A stretch of 64,000 nt of DNA, taken from positions 1 to 64,000 of the forward strand of contig CAUYUJ010014597.1 of the NCBI GenBank assembly GCA_963575745.1. Reading direction: 5' to 3'. The notes beneath the pieces are model-generated. The model did no database searches, had not been told where the DNA came from, and was given only the letters and a program-made list of their open reading frames with translations. The stretch comes from Prorocentrum cordatum (lineage: Eukaryota; Sar; Dinophyceae; Prorocentrales; Prorocentraceae). The translations under genes were made by a program, and so were the position numbers. Below are positions 59,897 to 64,000 of this stretch, one piece after another; position 1 is the stretch's first letter, and the number at the start of each line of letters is the position of its first letter.

Positions 59897-61320
59897 TACG
59901 CCCAGGGGTCGCAGGCTCGGGCTGGCCTGACAGCGTGCCCACCGGCGCTCGCTCCCGGCCCGTCACCCGCGACCCCCCCCCCCCCTCGTCGCCCGCACCT
60001 CGCCCCGCTGGGGATGGTTCCACCTCGCTGCGCCCGGCCTCGGCCATAATACCCCGGGGCAACTCCCGCTGGGGCGGGGGTCTCCCCACATCTCACCCCT
60101 GGCGAAGCATAGCTAGACAGCCCACGCTGGATAAGTGGACCTCGCCTGGACCTCTCACCTCCCCCTCAGCAGATGGGGGCCAGCCCGCAGACCTCACCGG
60201 CCCCGGGACCGCCCGCTTTGCTGTCCCTCAGCGACAGCCACTCTTTCTCGGTGACAAGGAGACGGCCGCAGACGCACCCCCCAGCGCACCTTCCTTTGCT
60301 GTCCACTTGACAGCCGCCCGTTTTCGGTTGCATGGGCCAGTCGCCTGAAATAGTCGCCCCCCTGCACGCCGCTCAGCCAGTACCTTGGCAGCTTGCAGCT
60401 CCAGCTATGTTGCGCAAGGCTGCAGCGCATGTACCCCCCATGTGGCGCGTCCGACGCTGGCACACTCCAGCTCGGACTGCATCGGCGTGGACCTGCCGCC
60501 CCCCCATCTTTCTAAGTGTCTCCTGCGGCGGTTAGCTGCACCCCCCACTTGTGTAGATGTTCTCGGCGCGCAGCTGCTACCAAGCTGCCTGCATCTTGCG
60601 GCGGTTAGCTGCGCCCCCCTTCTCCACGGCAAGGTGCACTCTGAGGGTTGCACCCTAAACGGACAACCAGGTTACAAGGGGCGCCTCGGCGCGGCCGCAG
60701 GCCGGCCACGGTGTGGGACGGCGCCGAACGCGTGGCCTGGCGGGCGCCCCCCACTGCGCCCCCGGGGTTCGCCCGCGGCGGCTGCAGTAGCCAGAGCGGG
60801 CGACCAGACGGGCAGGCTGCTCGGAGGTCTCCCCCCCCCACGGGCCGAACCTATGAGTCGTCTGCGGCTGGCATTGGTGGGCCTCTTCGCAGTAGGACGA
60901 CACTGCGGTGCTCGGACAGTCGCTGGTCTCCACCGACAGTGAGGGCTACTGTGCCTGAATGCCTCGCCTTAGTTTTGTTGCCTGGTACAGCCCGCGTTTT
61001 ACGCATCATCGCACCATCCCCGGGCCTTCCCCGCAGGTGCCGGACTCGATGCGTTGGTCGCTGCCAGCCACCCCACTCTGCGGTGGAGTTCGATGGCTGC
61101 GCGCTGAGTGGTTCAGCCTTCCGCGCCTTCGGCCCTTGCTGTCCACCGCCAGCAGCCTGTTACCCGGCCTCGTGCATCGTTGCTAGCCTGGCCGGCTGCT
61201 CGGAGCTTGGCGACGCAAGGGCGACTCACTCCGTTGCACTCGCACTCGTGGTCGCTTGTATACTTCGGTTTACTGGGCGGCGCCTAGGTGCGTCTGCTAG
61301 TGAATGCTGAGCATTTTGTT
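59897..61320. other. Stretch without a supported gene
   Basis: Probable 3' flank of the plus-strand frame. A direct repeat GCGGCGGTTAGCTGC(A/G)CCCCCC occurs at about 60526 and 60598. A frame at 60648-61310 is open, but its text is of mixed quality. No conserved domain seen. Confidence 0.5.
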
Positions 61321-61352
61321 CAAAGCATGTGCACCGCATGCTCTGTGTGCAA

Positions 61353-62330
61353 TTAGCTTCCTGCCGCCCGCCCCGGACATTGCCTGTTGCCGCCAGACCG
61401 TCGTCGAGCGGCCGCCGACCAACAAATCGTCTTCTGGTGTCGACTTGACTCAGTTGTTCTGGTTCTTCTCGCGGTAGTATCCGTCCCTCTGGGTTCGAGT
61501 GCCGTGATGCCGTGGTCCTCGATGTCTGAGATCTCGGAGTCCTGGATGACGATGGGCTGGTCTCTTGAGTCGGCCTCTCGTGGTGGAATCCCTTGTGACG
61601 CCTGCAAGAAAGTGACAATTGAGTCGGGCTCGCTGTGTCTGAACCGGTTGGCGAGGTCGTGGACGAAGTCTGCTTCTCTTTCCTACTGTGTGACGTGGAT
61701 ATCCGTGTGGGCGTTCTCGAGTTGTTGAGCGTGTTGTTGCATCAGTGTCTCTGTACAATGGTGCTTGTTGTGAAGTTGCTGGAGAAGGTGCTCCTGTGAC
61801 TCTATGAATATCTTTGCTGCGGTGAGCTGGTGTTGGTCGTAATGTATATGTTCCGCTTGGAGCTTGGAGCTCCGCTGTCGCTGCGTAAGCCTTTTTGTGC
61901 TGGTGGAGCTGGGCGGTGTGGTTCTGCATGTCCTCGGTCCGCCCTTCGAGTACGTGGATGTATTCGGCATTGTTATGGTATTGCTTCTCCTCTGTCTGCA
62001 TGATCTGCTTTTGCCCGTAGATCTTGTTCTCGAGGTAGCTGATGCGTTGCTCTGAAAGGTGGTAGTTGTGCTGGATGTGCTTGCGGGCCAGGTCCTCAAT
62101 TTCTGCGTGCTTGGCTTCCGCTGTTGCGAGTTATTGTCGTAGCTGTTCTTGCGCGTGCTGTTGTGCATGGAGTTGCTGTTTGCATTCCTTGACGGTTGTA
62201 AATATTTGATGATGATCTGCTGCTGGTGCTCTAGGAGCTGGATGGCTTCACCTTTCTCTTCTAAGCACTTCTCACAGTTGTGGCGCTTGGTGATCGTACC
62301 TGCGGCTCGCGGCTGCCGTGGTTGATGTAG
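61353..62330 (-). pseudogene. Decayed coiled-coil protein frame
   Basis: Minus strand. Helical, Gln/His-rich text moves between frames: ...CEKCLEEKGEAIQLLEHQQQ..., ...LARKHIQHNYHLSEQRISYL..., ...LEGRTEDMQNHTAQLHQHKK..., ...IFIESQEHLLQQLHNKHHCT..., then ...READSRDQPIVIQDSEISDI. Coiled-coil first ORFs occur in LINEs, so this may be a remnant of an ORF1, but it is separated from the minus-strand LINE by plus-strand frames. The N-terminal side runs into a GGA/TCC tract. Confidence 0.35.
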
Positions 62331-62382
62331 CTGAAATCGTGTTTCTTCCAAAGTGTTTTGTCCTTTTTGTCCCTTTCCTCCT

Positions 62383-62495
62383 CCTCCTCCTCCTCCTCCT
62401 CCTCCTCCTCCTCCTCCTCCTCCTCCTCCTCCTCTCTTCGTGCCCCTCCTCCTCCTCCTCCTCCTCCTGCTCCTCCTCCTCCCTCTTCCCCCCCC
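62383..62495. repeat. TCC triplet tract
   Basis: (TCC)n with short interruptions. 62496-63395 has no supported gene; a long plus-strand frame from 62765 is open mainly because of the next triplet tract. Confidence 0.95.
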
Positions 62496-63394
62496 ACCTC
62501 GTTTCCCCTCCAATCATCTCCTCCAATCGGCCTCCTGACCAAGGCAGGACGGATGCGGTGGAGCGATCCACTCACACCCCTCCCCCATGTAAGACGAAGC
62601 CAGGACGAAGATACACTCGGGTGAGGATGAATCGAGAATCTCTGAGATCTGGCGGCTCTGGAGGACCTCGGGCGCCGCGGCCTGCGCAAAGCGTTGCGAA
62701 ACGCTCTGAGAGCGTTCCGGGACGGTCTGGAACAGATCTTTCCTCTTCCTAGCCCCGTCCGACCATGTCCTCCTCCTTATACGCCTTCGCCACAGGCCCC
62801 GACGGTCGTGACTCCTCCGCAGCGTGGGCCCCGGGACCCCGGGAGGTCTGCACCCCTCCCCTGGGACGGGCCCGGCCCCGGGGCCCAGTGAGGGACCCCG
62901 GCGGAAGCGCCGCCAGGGGGATCCAGAGCCGATCCAAGCAATCCGCGCGAAGCTCTGAGCATTTATCCTCATGCACTTTTACTTGGCAGCGTTTCGCCAA
63001 GGAGGGCTTCAACAGTGGGTGGAATAACCACAGACGAGTGCCACAAGGGGGACGGGGAGCACGAGACCGCACAGTCCAGCAGCTGGTTCGGCAGCCTTCT
63101 AAACGCCTGAGACCTCCTTCCGATTCATTCTGGAATCGCACTCTCGCCTCAGTGCGGGCTGCATGCTCGGTCTGGACGCTCACGCGCCCTGGTAAAAGAA
63201 GACACTACCATGCACACGGCCGTGATCTCACCTTTGTGCGTGGCCTCTCCGTCTTTGCTGCCGTTAGGGTGTTTTGCTGGGGTGCTAAGCTAGTTGTTTC
63301 CCCGACTGCCCCCGGTCGACCTCCTGCGGGGCCCTCTGCCCCTTCTGACGGGGCCAGGCGGGGAATCCCCCCCCCCCGCAAGCTCCTCCCCCTC

Positions 63395-63532
63395 CTCCCT
63401 CCTCCTCCTCCTCCTCCTCCTCCTCCTCCTCCTCCTCCTCCTCCTCCTCCTCCTCCTCCTCCTCCTCCTCCTCCTCCTCCTCCTCCTCCTCCTCCTCCTC
63501 CTCCTCCTCCTCCTCCTCCTCCTCCTCCTCCG
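63395..63532. repeat. TCC triplet tract
   Basis: Nearly pure (TCC)n of about 138 bp. The remaining 470 bases of the window are GC-rich with no convincing exon. Confidence 0.97.
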
Positions 63533-64000
63533 CGGCTCTCCTCGGTCAGCTTCTTCTCCCAGAACTTGTCGTCCGCGGGGGGGGCCGGGGCGTGGCTGCC
63601 CTGCCGGCGGGGGAGGACGCCGGCCGCCCGCCACGCAGCGGATCGAGGCTGGCCGGTGGGCTCAGCACAGACCTGGGCCGGCCAGGGCCCTGCCACGAAG
63701 CCCGGCTGGCCACTTGAGAGCCAACGGACCTACAAAAAAACGCTCAACATAGGTCCCCCCGTACCATGGACCCAGAGACCCCAGGGACCCACAGAAGCTG
63801 GGGCACCTTGGGACCCCTCCAGGATCGACGAAGAACGTGCCCCTGGGTCTCTTGTGGCGAGACCTCTTGTCGAAACCCGTATAATAGGGATGCGCGGTAA
63901 GGATGCAAGGGCCTTGGAGTGCCACGCGAACGCTTCTCGAGCGAGGTTGGCCAGCCGAGGCGGCCAAGGATAGACCGAAGAGGCAAAGGCTGACTGGTCC

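Noticed and set aside
60648-61310. 220-codon plus-strand frame
   Set aside because: Mixed Ala/Arg/Pro/Cys text, poor codon bias, competing frames on the other strand, and no recognisable motif.
62765-63973. Frame of about 400 codons at the right end
   Set aside because: Its length depends on the TCC tract (poly-Pro reading); flanking text shows no domain.

Overview
This window looks like nuclear DNA of a core dinoflagellate. The composition is high in GC, with coding sequence that prefers G or C in third positions. Exons are small islands in large repeat-rich DNA, and several introns have AG|G at both ends. There is a near-complete relict of the dinoflagellate trans-spliced leader (25843-25864). 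Two retroelements carry reverse transcriptase, and one has a GPPC domain of a kind I remember from dinoflagellate elements. A Prorocentrum- or Symbiodiniaceae-like genome is a reasonable guess; I cannot name the species. No bacterial, organellar or RNA-gene features are visible.

Layout. 1-1.4 kb is microsatellite and low-complexity DNA. 1.4-6.1 kb holds a multi-exon gene (gene A) whose introns repeatedly contain a GTGCTAWCTG motif. 6.8-9.2 kb holds an exon resembling the C-terminal part of dinoflagellate hAT transposases, then a well-biased terminal exon. Two short membrane-anchored, Pro-rich genes lie at 9.5-10.0 and 13.7-14.5 kb. 10.3-22.7 kb is mostly non-coding: TTGGGGCC-type repeats, a 75-bp dispersed repeat, several inverted-repeat elements (one hAT-type MITE with an 8-bp target duplication) and long GGA/TCC triplet tracts. 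A minus-strand terminal exon for a Cys-rich protein lies at 22.7-23.4 kb.

25.8-32.3 kb is the centrepiece: a relict spliced leader followed by one uninterrupted plus-strand frame of about 2,100 codons. Its N-terminal third has four 504-bp tandem units studded with small hairpins that have a constant CTTCA loop and changing but complementary stems. Its C-terminal part is a LINE-type reverse transcriptase. It is followed at 32.4-37.2 kb by four overlapping frames of unknown function, the last with a RING-H2 finger. 37.2-45.2 kb is satellite and low-complexity DNA. A cold-shock-domain gene lies on the minus strand at 45.3-46.0 kb. 47-57.5 kb on the minus strand is a decayed second LINE (RNase H, AP endonuclease, reverse transcriptase, GPPC domain in that order) plus a further decayed frame downstream. 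Plus-strand orphan frames lie at 57.5-59.9 kb, a decayed coiled-coil frame at 61.3-62.3 kb (minus), and triplet tracts close the window.

Overall this is an accessory, transposon-dominated region with a few host-like exons. The most promising undescribed signals are the covarying CTTCA hairpins inside the long reverse-transcriptase frame, the intron-linked inverted-repeat family, and the stepwise-overlapping frames downstream of the intact element.
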